Source: Palsa-506 sp963755815
GTDB taxonomy: Bacteria > Actinomycetota > Actinomycetes > Streptosporangiales > Streptosporangiaceae
NCBI GenBank assembly: GCA_963755815.1
Contig: CAVWLF010000001.1
Span: forward strand, 1 to 64,000
Direction of reading: 5' to 3'
DNA length: 64,000 bases
Below, one piece after another: positions 42,757-51,385 of this stretch; position 1 is the first letter of the stretch, and the number at the start of each line of letters is the position of its first letter. Under the pieces are notes generated by a model. That model made no database searches, was not told the origin of the DNA, and saw only the letters and a program-made list of their open reading frames with translations. The translations under genes were made by a program, and so were the position numbers.

Positions 42757-43702
42757 TGTAGCCGAGCCGGAAGCCGGTCTCGTGCAGATAGCGGATGGCC
42801 GGCCGGGTCCGGCCGTGCCATCTCCAGACCAGCACCCAGCCGATGTCCAGGTGGCGCGCGTCCAGCCGGGCGGCCGCCAGCTGCGCCGGGGTGATCTGCT
42901 GGCCGTGCTGGACGGCCACCAGCTCGGCGAAGAAGGCGTGCTTCCTGGCCGCGGCTACGGTCGGGGCCGGTACCCGGGACAGGAAGCCCACCGCGCGCGG
43001 ATGCCCGTCGGCAGTCGCCAGCACCTGCGCCTCCGGATCGAACTGGTCACCGTAGGCGCCAGTTCCGCCCCGGAGGCCGTACGGGATATCAACCACGAGT
43101 GACCCGGAATGGTCCGCGGCGATCGGCCGGTCGATGGCCGGCGGCTGGTGGCGATGGACCCAATGCCAGGATTGCCGGACCAGCCGGCTTCCAGCATTCC
43201 GAGCGCCAGTACGACGACGATGGCGGGGGCTGCGTGGTAGCGCAGCCAGTTCACCGCCGCGCCGGCCAGCAGGGCGGCGGGCACCATGCCCAGCATCAGG
43301 ATCCGGGCCGGCTCCCGGAAGCCGGACAGCCCGGGGATGCGGACGAACCAGGTGTACGGCATCACCGCGGACACCCGCACGCCGTCCAGGGTGGTGGCGT
43401 CCGGGACGAAGATATGGTTGCCGACCCGGATTACGGGGCCAAGGGCCATGACCGCGCAGCCGAGCCAGAGCAGTGCCAGCAGCCACGCGCTGCGCCGCCG
43501 CCAGGCGGCCAGCAGGCCAGCCACCGCCAGGACGCTCAGCACCAGGCCGTAGGTGGGGATCCCGTCGCCGATCCGGCCGCCGTAGATGAACCCCGGCGGG
43601 CCGTGCAGCCCGAACGCGGTCACTCGCGGGGAGAGCTCGAACATCCGGGGGAAGATGACGTCGTTCCCGAGATACGACCCGCCGAGGACGAGCTTCGGGA
43701 TA

Positions 43703-44494
43703 GTGGCGCCGCCGGATCTGGTCTGCTGGGCGATGGCGATGAGCTGCGGGCTGGCGACCAGCAAGGTCACCAGCCCGGCCAGCGCGGCCGGCCACAGCTT
43801 CGCCACCACCGGACGCCGCACCAGCCACGGCACCAGCGCCGCGCACGCCAAGATGACCACCAGCACGGCCATCTCCTGATCAGTCAGCAGCGCCCCGCCG
43901 GCCACCACCCCCAGGACCACCGCCCGCCGCCACCCCGGCCGCCGCGTCAGCCGCACCGCGGCCTCCAGCGCCAGCGGCAAGAACAACGCCCCCGCGGCCA
44001 GGTTCAGGTGATACCAGGACCGCCACGTCAGCATCGACGACAACCCGAAAAACGCCCCCGCCGCGATCGCGCCCACCTGCGAGGGCAGCCACAACCGCGC
44101 CACCCGGTACATCGCATAACACAGCAACCCCGGCATCACCACCGACAGCAGGTTGTACGACGCACTCGGCCCGAACACCACCGTCACCGGCATCATCACC
44201 ACGCCCGGCAGCGGCATCAGCGCATGCAACCCCAGCTGAGCCCCCGCCGGAGCATCGATATAACGGGTAAACCACGGATTACCCAGATGCTCCACCTGCC
44301 GCGCAACCCACCAGAACCCCCACACGTAACTACCCGCATCACGCGTCGCCGGCAACCGGCCCGCCAGATACGTCACCCGCGGCCAGCTCACCGCCATCCC
44401 CGCCGCCACAAACCCAGCCAGCACCCCCAGCTGAACCGCCACCGGACCACGAACCACCCGGAAAACCCGCCACCACCCGAACCCGCCCGGCCCG
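43703..44494 (-). repeat. 792-bp block identical to 41682-42473
   Basis: Second member of the identical pair, inside copy 2. See the first member for codon bias. The boundaries are sharp: GTGGCGCCGCCGG on one side and CCCGCCCGGCCCG on the other, with divergence directly beyond. Confidence 0.9.
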
Positions 44495-44769
44495 CCACCC
44501 CGCGGCCCGGCATCCGGCCCCCCGACCGGAGCCCTGACCGCCGCACCCACGCCGGGCGGCCGCACCTCAGCCGGCCGCACACCGGCCGGCGTTACCGGCG
44601 AGCTAGCCGCCGGACCCGGCCCGCTCAGTGCGGCCGGCCCGGGACCACCCGCCGCCACGGCCGAGCCGGCCCGGTCAATGGTCTGTGCCGGGCCGGAGGC
44701 CAGCGGCCCCTGCCGGTCACTGTCCGCCCGGTCCATCCGTTCCCTCGCTTAGCTCGTCGCGTGCGCGGC

Positions 44770-45801
44770 TTACAGTCGTCCTTCGCTAACGGCCTGCTCA
44801 ATCCACGGAATGACCTCGTCGAGCATCTCGTCGAGCGTGGTGGTGGCCCGGTAGCCGAGCACCCGCCGGGCCTTCTCGACGTCAGGAACCCGCCGTTGCA
44901 CGTCGTGCTCGTACGGCTGCTCAGCCACGAAGCGGAACGGCACATCCGGGCCCTTGACCTTGCGCCAGATGAGCCCGGCCAGGTCGAGCACGGTCGTCGA
45001 CTCCGCGGTCGACAGGTTGAAGTCCTCATTGACCGTGCCCGGGTGCAGCAGCGTGGCGACGATCCCGCGGGCCAGGTCACCGCCGTAGGTGTAGTGCCGG
45101 ATCTGGTCGCCCTGACCGAGGATGCGCAGCGGATCCTGGCCCTTGAGCACCTTCTGCACGAGATCGGGAACGACATGCGACATGGCCAGCCGGACGTTTC
45201 CGGACAGCACCTCGGCCTGGCCAAGCGCCCGTCCCTCGCCGATGCCAACGCAGTTGAACGGGCGCACGATCGTGTACGGCAGCTGGTACTGGTCCCACGC
45301 GGCGCGGGCGAAGTACTCCACGGCGAGCTTCTGGAAGCCGTACGAGGAGCGCGGCGGCGGGATCCGCCGCTCGTCCCCCTCCCGGGACGGCCAGTTGTCC
45401 GTGCTCTCGTACACCATGGAGGAGCTGACATAAGTCATCTTTTGCAGCGTGCCGGATTTATGCGCCCGCAGCGCCGCGTCGCAACTCGACGCGATGATCC
45501 GCTCGTTAGTGGCGAGCAGATCGTAGGCATAGGCGTGAAAGTAGCTAATTCCTCCGATCATCGCGGCTCCGGCGATGAAGTGATCGCACCCTTCCAGTAG
45601 CTCGGCCAGCAAGCCGGCCTCAGCGGCGTCGCCTTCAACAAAATGGTGGTTCGGGTGGTCATCGAAACTATGCTTCACCGGCCCGTACTTGGAGAAGTTG
45701 TCGACCCCGACCACGGTGTGGCCCTGATCGAGCAACTCCTGAACCACGTAGCCGCCGATGAAGCCAGCCGAGCCGGTGACAAGAACCTTCGCCACGAACA
45801 C
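44770..45801 (-). CDS. NAD-dependent nucleotide-sugar epimerase/dehydratase (extended SDR)
   Basis: 343 residues. The NAD-binding motif is VLVTGSAGFIGGYVVQELLD; Asp of VVGVDNFSKYG selects NAD. The catalytic Ser/Tyr/Lys set is in YVSSSMVYES and SSYGFQKLAVEYFARAAW. The substrate domain has PYTIVRPFNCVGIGEGRALG. It belongs to the UDP-glucose-4-epimerase/UDP-glucuronate decarboxylase superfamily; the exact reaction is not readable. The nucleotide-sugar dehydrogenase in the same operon suggests it acts on a uronic-acid-derived sugar nucleotide. Confidence 0.88.
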   Translation of the reverse strand: MFVAKVLVTGSAGFIGGYVVQELLDQGHTVVGVDNFSKYGPVKHSFDDHPNHHFVEGDAAEAGLLAELLEGCDHFIAGAAMIGGISYFHAYAYDLLATNERIIASSCDAALRAHKSGTLQKMTYVSSSMVYESTDNWPSREGDERRIPPPRSSYGFQKLAVEYFARAAWDQYQLPYTIVRPFNCVGIGEGRALGQAEVLSGNVRLAMSHVVPDLVQKVLKGQDPLRILGQGDQIRHYTYGGDLARGIVATLLHPGTVNEDFNLSTAESTTVLDLAGLIWRKVKGPDVPFRFVAEQPYEHDVQRRVPDVEKARRVLGYRATTTLDEMLDEVIPWIEQAVSEGRL

Positions 45802-45852
45802 TCCTTCGTCGCAGTACTCGTATCTGGTCTCAGTACTCGCATGTAGGTCAGT

Positions 45853-46605
45853 TCAGCGCGGTGCCGCGGCATCGCTTTCCCGGCGCGCGGTCAGTTTCTC
45901 CAGGGTCAGCCGCGGGCCGAAGGCGAAGCGATACCAGTGCAGGTAGCCAGGCAGCCATTGCACCAAGTCGAAGCGGGACTCCCCGAACGAGCGATCCAGC
46001 CAGATGGTCGGGATCTCGGCGACCGGGCGTCCCAGCCTGGTGGCCTTCGCGGTGAGCTCGAGGCCGATCTCGAATCCGGCTCGCGAGTCAATTCCTACCT
46101 GCCGCACGAACTCGGTCGAGTAGGCCTTGAAGCTATTGGTGGCGTCCCTCGTGCCGACCCGGGCGAGCAGCCGCAGTGACTTGCCCGCCGATCTGGACAG
46201 CAGGCGCTTGAGCTTCGGGCCGCCAACCTGCTGGCCGCCCGGCATATACCGGGATGCGGCGGCGACCGCAACCCCCCGTTCCACTAGCCGGGCCAGGTCG
46301 TCGATCTGCCGCGGGTCGTCGCTGCCATCCGCCATCGTCACCACGGTGACCGGCGACCGCGCCTCGTCGAAGCCGGCCCGGATGGCGTTCGCGGGACCGG
46401 GACCGTAGCCATTGAGCACGCCGCGCACGCGCGCGTCCGCGCTGGCCACCTTCTCGATGTAGGGGACCGTGGTGTCGTCTGGCCGGTCGTAGACGACGAG
46501 TACCTCACACGGCGACGTCACCGCGGCCAGCACCCGGTCCAGGCACGGGCGAATGGCCTCGCCCTCGTTGTAGACCGGAATCACCACAGTGATCTCGGGA
46601 CTCAT
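45853..46605 (-). CDS. Family 2 glycosyltransferase (DPM1/DolP-sugar synthase-like)
   Basis: 250 residues from ATG 46605, which overlaps the stop of the dehydrogenase gene (ATGA). The GT-A fold opens TVVIPVYNEGEAIRPCLDRV; the metal-binding motif is TMADGSDDPRQIDDLARLVE, and the acceptor region holds SRYMPGGQQVGGPKLKRLLS and TRDATNSFKAYSTEFVR. There are no C-terminal membrane helices, unlike GtrB. It probably loads a sugar on polyprenyl phosphate, which the downstream GT-C-like proteins could use outside the membrane. Confidence 0.9.
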   Translation of the reverse strand: MSPEITVVIPVYNEGEAIRPCLDRVLAAVTSPCEVLVVYDRPDDTTVPYIEKVASADARVRGVLNGYGPGPANAIRAGFDEARSPVTVVTMADGSDDPRQIDDLARLVERGVAVAAASRYMPGGQQVGGPKLKRLLSRSAGKSLRLLARVGTRDATNSFKAYSTEFVRQVGIDSRAGFEIGLELTAKATRLGRPVAEIPTIWLDRSFGESRFDLVQWLPGYLHWYRFAFGPRLTLEKLTARRESDAAAPR

Positions 46606-47816
46606 ACCCGCATGCCTCTTCCGGTCACGCCCCACAGGTCCGCGACCGGCTTGTCGGTGACCAGGTCGCGATATTCCGGATGAGGTGCGGCAACGATCAG
46701 CAGGTCGGCGCGCTCAAGCACCTCGGCCAGCGATGTGAACCGCTTATCGGTGATGTAGGGGTCCGAGCACAGGACCTCGTTCGCCTTGAGAATCAGAATT
46801 TTACGGAGCTTATAGGACAAACTCTCCCGCGAGTCATCGCTGCCGGCCTTGAAGCCCATTCCCAGGACCCCGACGGTGAGTGCGGCGAGATCGTAGCGGG
46901 TCTCCAGCCGGGAGACGAGGTAGAGCGGGAGACCCTCATTGATCAGCATTGCCGAGTGGCCGAGCACGAATTTGTTCTGGTTGAATGCCGCGAGCTGCAT
47001 CGTGTCCTTGAGCAGGCACGGGCCGGCCGCGAAGCCCGGCCCCGGCATATCGGCGGCCCGCGGATAGTCGTGCCGGATGGCCCAGCGTATCCGCTCAAAA
47101 TCTAGCCCGTAGTCATTCGCCATCATCCAGAACTGATTGGCCGTCGCGAATTTGATGTACCGCCAGGTGTTGGTGAAAAGCTTAGCGAGCTCGGCTTCCT
47201 CGGGTTGCAGCCGGACGACCTCATTAGTCAGGATGCGGAAGAACTTTTCCGCCCGGTCGCCAGCACGGTCAGTGCGGGCACCGACGATTTGCGGCAGGTC
47301 GAACAGCTCCTCCATGGCATGTCCCTCGGCGATGCGCTCGGGGCAGAAAGCTATATCCACGTCGATGCCGCGTTTGCTGAGCATGCGCTCGGTCAATGCG
47401 GTGACCGTCGGGTGAATGGTGCTGCGCAGAATGACGAGCTGGCCGTCGACCAGATATTCGGCGCACCGGTCCAGGGCGGCCGGCACCGCGCCCAGGTCCG
47501 GGTTGAGATGCTCGTCAACCGGGGTCCCGACGACGACAACGAGGATCTCGGCGGTACCGACCACCGCCGGGTCGGTCGTGGCCGTGAGCCTGCCTGCGCA
47601 CACGGCCGCGCGCAGCGGCTCCTCGGCACCTTCCTCGGTGAACGGCATGCGCGCATTGCTGACAATTTCTACCGCAGCCGCGTTGAGGTCATATAGGCGC
47701 ACCGATAGGCCGCGCGAAGCCAAGGCCACGCCAAAGGGGAGGCCGACGCGCCCGCAGCCGCCAATGATCGCCACATCGGCCGAGAAGGATGGGGGGGCCT
47801 GCTTGTCCGTTGGCAT
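46602..47816 (-). CDS. UDP-glucose/GDP-mannose dehydrogenase family protein
   Basis: 404 residues from ATG 47816. The NAD domain opens DVAIIGGCGRVGLPFGVALA. The central region holds FCPERIAEGHAMEELFDLPQ, and the catalytic Cys lies in GPGFAAGPCLLKDTMQLAAF. The C-terminal UDP-binding domain holds LGMGFKAGSDDSRESLSYKL. It oxidises a nucleotide sugar at C6 to a uronate, or at C6 of HexNAc in the WecC group; FCPERIAEG favours the WecC-like branch. First intact gene of the operon with GT2 and SDR downstream. The start region carries a 22-bp tandem duplication (47804-47847) that duplicates the possible ATG. Confidence 0.9.
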   Translation of the reverse strand: MPTDKQAPPSFSADVAIIGGCGRVGLPFGVALASRGLSVRLYDLNAAAVEIVSNARMPFTEEGAEEPLRAAVCAGRLTATTDPAVVGTAEILVVVVGTPVDEHLNPDLGAVPAALDRCAEYLVDGQLVILRSTIHPTVTALTERMLSKRGIDVDIAFCPERIAEGHAMEELFDLPQIVGARTDRAGDRAEKFFRILTNEVVRLQPEEAELAKLFTNTWRYIKFATANQFWMMANDYGLDFERIRWAIRHDYPRAADMPGPGFAAGPCLLKDTMQLAAFNQNKFVLGHSAMLINEGLPLYLVSRLETRYDLAALTVGVLGMGFKAGSDDSRESLSYKLRKILILKANEVLCSDPYITDKRFTSLAEVLERADLLIVAAPHPEYRDLVTDKPVADLWGVTGRGMRV

Positions 47817-47847
47817 GCTGTTCCTCGTCCGTTGGCATGCTGTTACT
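47804..47847. repeat. 22-bp tandem duplication at the dehydrogenase start codon
   Basis: GTCCGTTGGCATGCTGTT appears at 47804-47821 and 47826-47843, followed by CCTC and ACTC. Both copies contain a minus-strand ATG (47816 and 47838). Confidence 0.85.
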
Positions 47848-48067
47848 CGTTCGGGCGCAGACATAACGTCATCCGGCGGCTAGTTAAACTGCTGCGGAAA
47901 ACTACCGCAGCAGTCCCGCACCGCCTCGATGGTCCGCAGGCACCGGATTTCCCCGATTCCTTCCGAAGCCGAAGTGTACCTACCGGCGGCGTAACGTAAA
48001 AATCCATTACTTTACCGAGATCTGCACTTGGGGCGCACTTGACGTACGTCAATATTCCAGTGGTGAT

Positions 48068-48709
48068 CTATTTACCCAGGCCGGGAGGCGGCGGGCAATG
48101 CTTTGCCAATAGCACCGGCGCCGAATCCGCCGGCCGGCCCGGAAGCGGCCCGCCGACCCGGTAGCGGCGGCCGTCGAGCGCCGAGCACCCCGACCAGCAG
48201 GTAGCTCGCCGTGGTGGCGAGCGCCGTGACGATGGCAAACGATCGTGCGTCCTGGCCGTACCAGCTGATCTCCGGCAGCGCGGCGAAGAAACCAGCCCGG
48301 CGAAGAGCCCGGCCCGCGGCGACACCAGCCGCCGCCCGATCGCCGCCACCCCGGCCGCCGCCGCGGCCATCGCCAGCGCCGACGGCAGCCGGGTGGTGAA
48401 CTCGCTGCTGCCGCCAAGCCGCACCACGACCCAGATGATCATGTAGTAGGCGCCGTGCACGGCGTCAGTGTGGCCCAGTATCCGGATCAGGGCGCCGAAC
48501 GGGCGGCGCACCGCCGCCAGGGTGGCGCCCTCATCCCGCCAGTACGACGGGGTAGTGATCCGCCAGAGCATCAGCGTGAGCGTGGCCGCCGGCGGGACGG
48601 CCCGCATCCAGAGCGGGCCGCCGGCGGCCTGATCCGGCGGCCGCCGGGCCGCTCCGGCCGTCTCCCCGGCTGGCCTGTCCAGGACGGCAGGCCGGCCAGC
48701 TGACGACAT
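48068..48709 (-). pseudogene. Truncated, frameshifted GT39/PMT-type mannosyltransferase-like gene
   Basis: The first ~140 codons are family-like: a hydrophobic first helix, the catalytic-loop segment TTPSYWRDEGATLAAVRRPF with the Asp-Glu pair, and HTDAVHGAYYMIIWVVVRLG. After LVSPRAGLFAGL the frame is lost at about 48290. Another frame continues FAALPEISWYGQDARSFAIV and TALATTASYLLVGVLGARR, then ends near 48060. Family members have about 500 residues, so most of the gene is missing. Probably inactive. Confidence 0.65.
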
Positions 48710-48796
48710 GATGCGGTTCCTCCCGGCACGTCAGGCTACGACGAACGGGCCAGAACTAGCTACTGCCCGCAATCGGGAGAATACAAGAAGTGACGG

Positions 48797-49801
48797 TCAG
48801 GCTCCGCGCATGGCCCGGATTGATTCCCGCAGTGACCCCATCGTGGCGAGCACGGCGGACGGCTCGTACCCGCAATGGGCCATGCAGTTGGAGCACCGCT
48901 CGTCCTTGCCGCGGCCGTAGGCGTCCCAGTCGGTGGTCTCGATGAGCTCCTTGTACGTCTTCACGTAGCCGTCGGCCATCAGGTAGCACGGCTTCTGCCA
49001 GCCCAGCAGGGAGTACGACGGGATGCCCCAGGCGGTGCAGCCGAAGTCGGTCTTGCCCTCCAGGAAGTCCAGGAACATCGGCGAGTGATTCAGCCGCCAG
49101 CGCTTCCGGTTGCCGTTGTCGAACGCCTTGCGGAACAGCTCCCTGGTCTCGGTCACGCCGAGGAAGTGCTCCTGGTCCGGTGCCTTCTCGTAGGCGTAGG
49201 CCGGCGAGATCATCATGTCGCTGACCTTGAGGTCGTCGTTGAGGTAGTCGAGCACGTCGATGACGGTCTGCGGGGTGTCGGTGTTGAAGACCGTCGTGTT
49301 CGTGGTGACCCGGAAGCCGCGGCGCTGGGCTTCCCTGATCGCCGCGACCGCCTCGTCGAAGACACCGTCCTTGCAGACCGATGCGTCGTGCCGCTCGGCC
49401 AGGCCGTCAATGTGCACGGTCCAGGCGAAGTACCGGGACGGCGTGAACTTGTCGATGTGCTTGGGCAGCAGCAGCGCGTTAGTGCACAGGTAGACGTACT
49501 TCTTGCGCTTGACCAGTTCTTCCACCAGCACGTGGATCTGCGGGTGCATCAGCGGCTCACCGCCGGCCAGGGAGACCATCGGCGCGCCGCATTCCTCGAT
49601 CGCCGCCAGCGCCTGCTCCACCGGCATCCGCTGCTTCAGCAGGCTGGCCGGCTGCTGGATCTTGCCGCAGCCGGCGCACTTCAGGTTGCACGCGAACAGC
49701 GGCTCCAGCTCAACGATCAGCGGGAACTTCTCCCGCCGGGCGAGCTTCTGGCGGGCTAGGTACGCCCCGACCCGGATGCTCTGGCGCATGGGGATACTCA
49801 T
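48797..49801 (-). CDS. hpnH: HpnH, radical SAM adenosylhopane synthase
   Basis: 334 residues, the usual length. The [4Fe-4S]/SAM cluster Cys are in PLFACNLKCAGCGKIQQPAS (CxxxCxxC), with GGEP in MVSLAGGEPLMHP. Conserved C-terminal Cys lie in FGCTAWGIPSYSLLGWQKPC and ERCSNCMAHCGYEPSA, typical of HpnH. The enzyme joins the 5'-deoxyadenosyl radical to diploptene, giving adenosylhopane, the first step of side-chain extension. Its ATG overlaps the stop of the hpnG-ispH fusion by 4 nt. It is the last gene of the hopanoid operon. Confidence 0.95.
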   Translation of the reverse strand: MSIPMRQSIRVGAYLARQKLARREKFPLIVELEPLFACNLKCAGCGKIQQPASLLKQRMPVEQALAAIEECGAPMVSLAGGEPLMHPQIHVLVEELVKRKKYVYLCTNALLLPKHIDKFTPSRYFAWTVHIDGLAERHDASVCKDGVFDEAVAAIREAQRRGFRVTTNTTVFNTDTPQTVIDVLDYLNDDLKVSDMMISPAYAYEKAPDQEHFLGVTETRELFRKAFDNGNRKRWRLNHSPMFLDFLEGKTDFGCTAWGIPSYSLLGWQKPCYLMADGYVKTYKELIETTDWDAYGRGKDERCSNCMAHCGYEPSAVLATMGSLRESIRAMRGA

Positions 49802-51303
49802 GTTTGCCTTACCTCCTTGGGCAGGCCGAACCGGATGTTCTCAGTAGCGACGACGCGCTCGCTCACCTCGACCGGGCCGAGGCCGCCGAGCGCGGCGATA
49901 ATCTCGTCGACGACGGACGGCGGCGCCGAGGCGCCGGCCGTGAGCCCGATCGTCGACACTCCAGCCAGCCAGCCGAGCTCGATGTCCTCAGGGCCATCGA
50001 TCAGGTAAGCGGGCCTGCCAGCCCGCTCCGCCGTCTCCACCAGGCGGCGCGAGTTGGAAGAGTTGGCCGACCCGGCCACGAGCACCAGGTCGGATTCGGC
50101 GGCCACGGCACGGACCGAGAGCTGCCGGTTGGTGGTGGCGTAGCAGATGTCGTCGCTGCCGGGCCCGCGGGCGGCCGGGAACCGTTCGAGCAACTCCCCG
50201 ACGAGCCCGCCGGCCTCGTCGGCCGACAGCGTGGTCTGCATCAGGTAAGCCACCTTGCCGGGATCCTCGGGGCGCAGGCCGGCCACGTCGGCCTCGTTTT
50301 CGACCAGGACAGTTGAACCGGGCGCCTCGCCCAGCGTGCCCTCGACTTCCTCGTGGCCGGCGTGCCCGATGAGCGCGACCAGATAGCCGTCGGCGGCGAA
50401 CCGGCGGGCCTCCACATGCACCTTGGACACCAGCGGGCAGGTGGCATCGACGGTTTCCAGCCCGCGCCGGGCCGCCTCGTCCCGCACCGCCGGCGACACG
50501 CCGTGCGCGGAGAACACCGTCACGGCACCGTCCGGAACCTCGCTCAGCTCGTCCACGAAGATCGCGCCGCGGCGCTCCAGGCCCGCCACCACATGGGTGT
50601 TGTGCACGATCTGCTTACGCACGTAGACCGGCGGACCGTGCTGATCAAGCGCCCGCTCGACGATCTCGATCGCCCGCTCGACCCCGGCGCAGAAGGACCG
50701 CGGCCCGGCCAGCACCACCCGCCGCCGCCCGGCCGCGGCCGCCCAGCTGGCGAGCGCGGGCGCGGCCAGCCGCAGGGAGCGCAGCGCCGCGACCCCGCCG
50801 GCCAGGCCCGCCGGGCTCAGCAGCGGCCGCTGCGGCGTATCCGATACGGCCCGGAGCACGATCGCGGGCCGGTCGGCGGCCGCCGCGAGCAGCTGCGCCG
50901 ATTCCATATCGGCCACCAGCGCGCCGGTGCGCGCGAGCCGCTCCCGCTCGGCGCCGTGCACCAGGTGATCGACGGTGACGATCTGGCCGGCCCGGGCGTT
51001 CAGCCCGGCCCGCCGCAGCTCGCCCGCCAGCAGCGGGGCCGACGGGCAGCTGATGGCTGCCGCCCCGGAGCCACTGACCTGCGTGCCAACGACGAGGTCG
51101 CCGGGCGACAGGTCGCCGGAGAGGCCGCCGCCGGTTCCGGCGATGGCCAGCATCCCAAACGAGCCCGGGCGGAGCTTCGCCGCCGCCGAGGCCGATTTCA
51201 CCGGCCCGTAGCCGGTCTGCCTGACCTCGGCGCCGGAGCCGATGCCGCGCCGCACGGCGCGCGCTTCCAGCCGGAGCGGCGAGCAGACGAGCAGCCGGTT
51301 CAT
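49798..51303 (-). CDS. hpnG-ispH: Fusion of HpnG-type adenosylhopane nucleosidase and IspH reductase
   Basis: 501 residues from ATG 51303. Residues 1-195 are a nucleoside phosphorylase fold (MNRLLVCSPLRLEARAVRRG; GTGGGLSGDLSPGDLVVG; LVADMESAQLLAAAADRPAI), matching HpnG, which removes adenine from adenosylhopane. Residues about 200-495 are a complete IspH: the three cluster Cys are in GPRSFCAGVERAIEIV, VDATCPLVSKVHVEARRF and GSDDICYATTNRQLSVRAV, with IVHNTHVV, the catalytic Glu in VFSAHGVSP/EVEGTLGE context, and GSANSSNSRRLVE and GASAPPSVVDEII. The join is a short Ala/Arg linker. It lies 82 bp after shc and overlaps hpnH. The fusion ties precursor supply to hopanoid elongation. Confidence 0.93.
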   Translation of the reverse strand: MNRLLVCSPLRLEARAVRRGIGSGAEVRQTGYGPVKSASAAAKLRPGSFGMLAIAGTGGGLSGDLSPGDLVVGTQVSGSGAAAISCPSAPLLAGELRRAGLNARAGQIVTVDHLVHGAERERLARTGALVADMESAQLLAAAADRPAIVLRAVSDTPQRPLLSPAGLAGGVAALRSLRLAAPALASWAAAAGRRRVVLAGPRSFCAGVERAIEIVERALDQHGPPVYVRKQIVHNTHVVAGLERRGAIFVDELSEVPDGAVTVFSAHGVSPAVRDEAARRGLETVDATCPLVSKVHVEARRFAADGYLVALIGHAGHEEVEGTLGEAPGSTVLVENEADVAGLRPEDPGKVAYLMQTTLSADEAGGLVGELLERFPAARGPGSDDICYATTNRQLSVRAVAAESDLVLVAGSANSSNSRRLVETAERAGRPAYLIDGPEDIELGWLAGVSTIGLTAGASAPPSVVDEIIAALGGLGPVEVSERVVATENIRFGLPKEVRQT

Positions 51304-51385
51304 CGCATTCCTCCGCTCGGCCCGGCGGGCGCGCCGGGGGCCCGCCCGCCCGCGATTAGCCCGCCCGCGGTCAGCGACGGCCGGC

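Larger units (their letters stand above)
42635..44736 (-). pseudogene. Polytopic GT-C-like membrane protein, copy 2, one frameshift
   Basis: Starts at ATG 44736 (GAGGGA upstream) with a ~95-residue Pro/Gly/Ala-rich leader, then the same helices as copy 1. At about 43147 one base is missing relative to copy 1. The first frame runs off after GNPGIGSIATS, while the family C-terminus continues in another frame (PAIDRPIAADHSGSLVVDIP; HLDIGWVLVWRWHGRTRPAI). That part ends in four tandem 8-residue repeats (GGVKVYRA type, encoded at 42661-42756). As read, the product is truncated. Its stop overlaps the presumed start of copy 1, and it lies 33 bp after the epimerase gene, in one operon. Confidence 0.65.

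Noticed and set aside
40619..44736. Insertion sequence or transposon explaining the identical 792-bp blocks
   Set aside because: Blocks code for membrane helices, have no terminal inverted repeats or transposase, and lie inside homologous genes.
43099..45600. A very long open frame on the plus strand (over 800 codons), His/Arg/Gln-rich
   Set aside because: It is antisense to two well supported minus-strand genes and reflects high GC with few stops; no family features or ribosome site.
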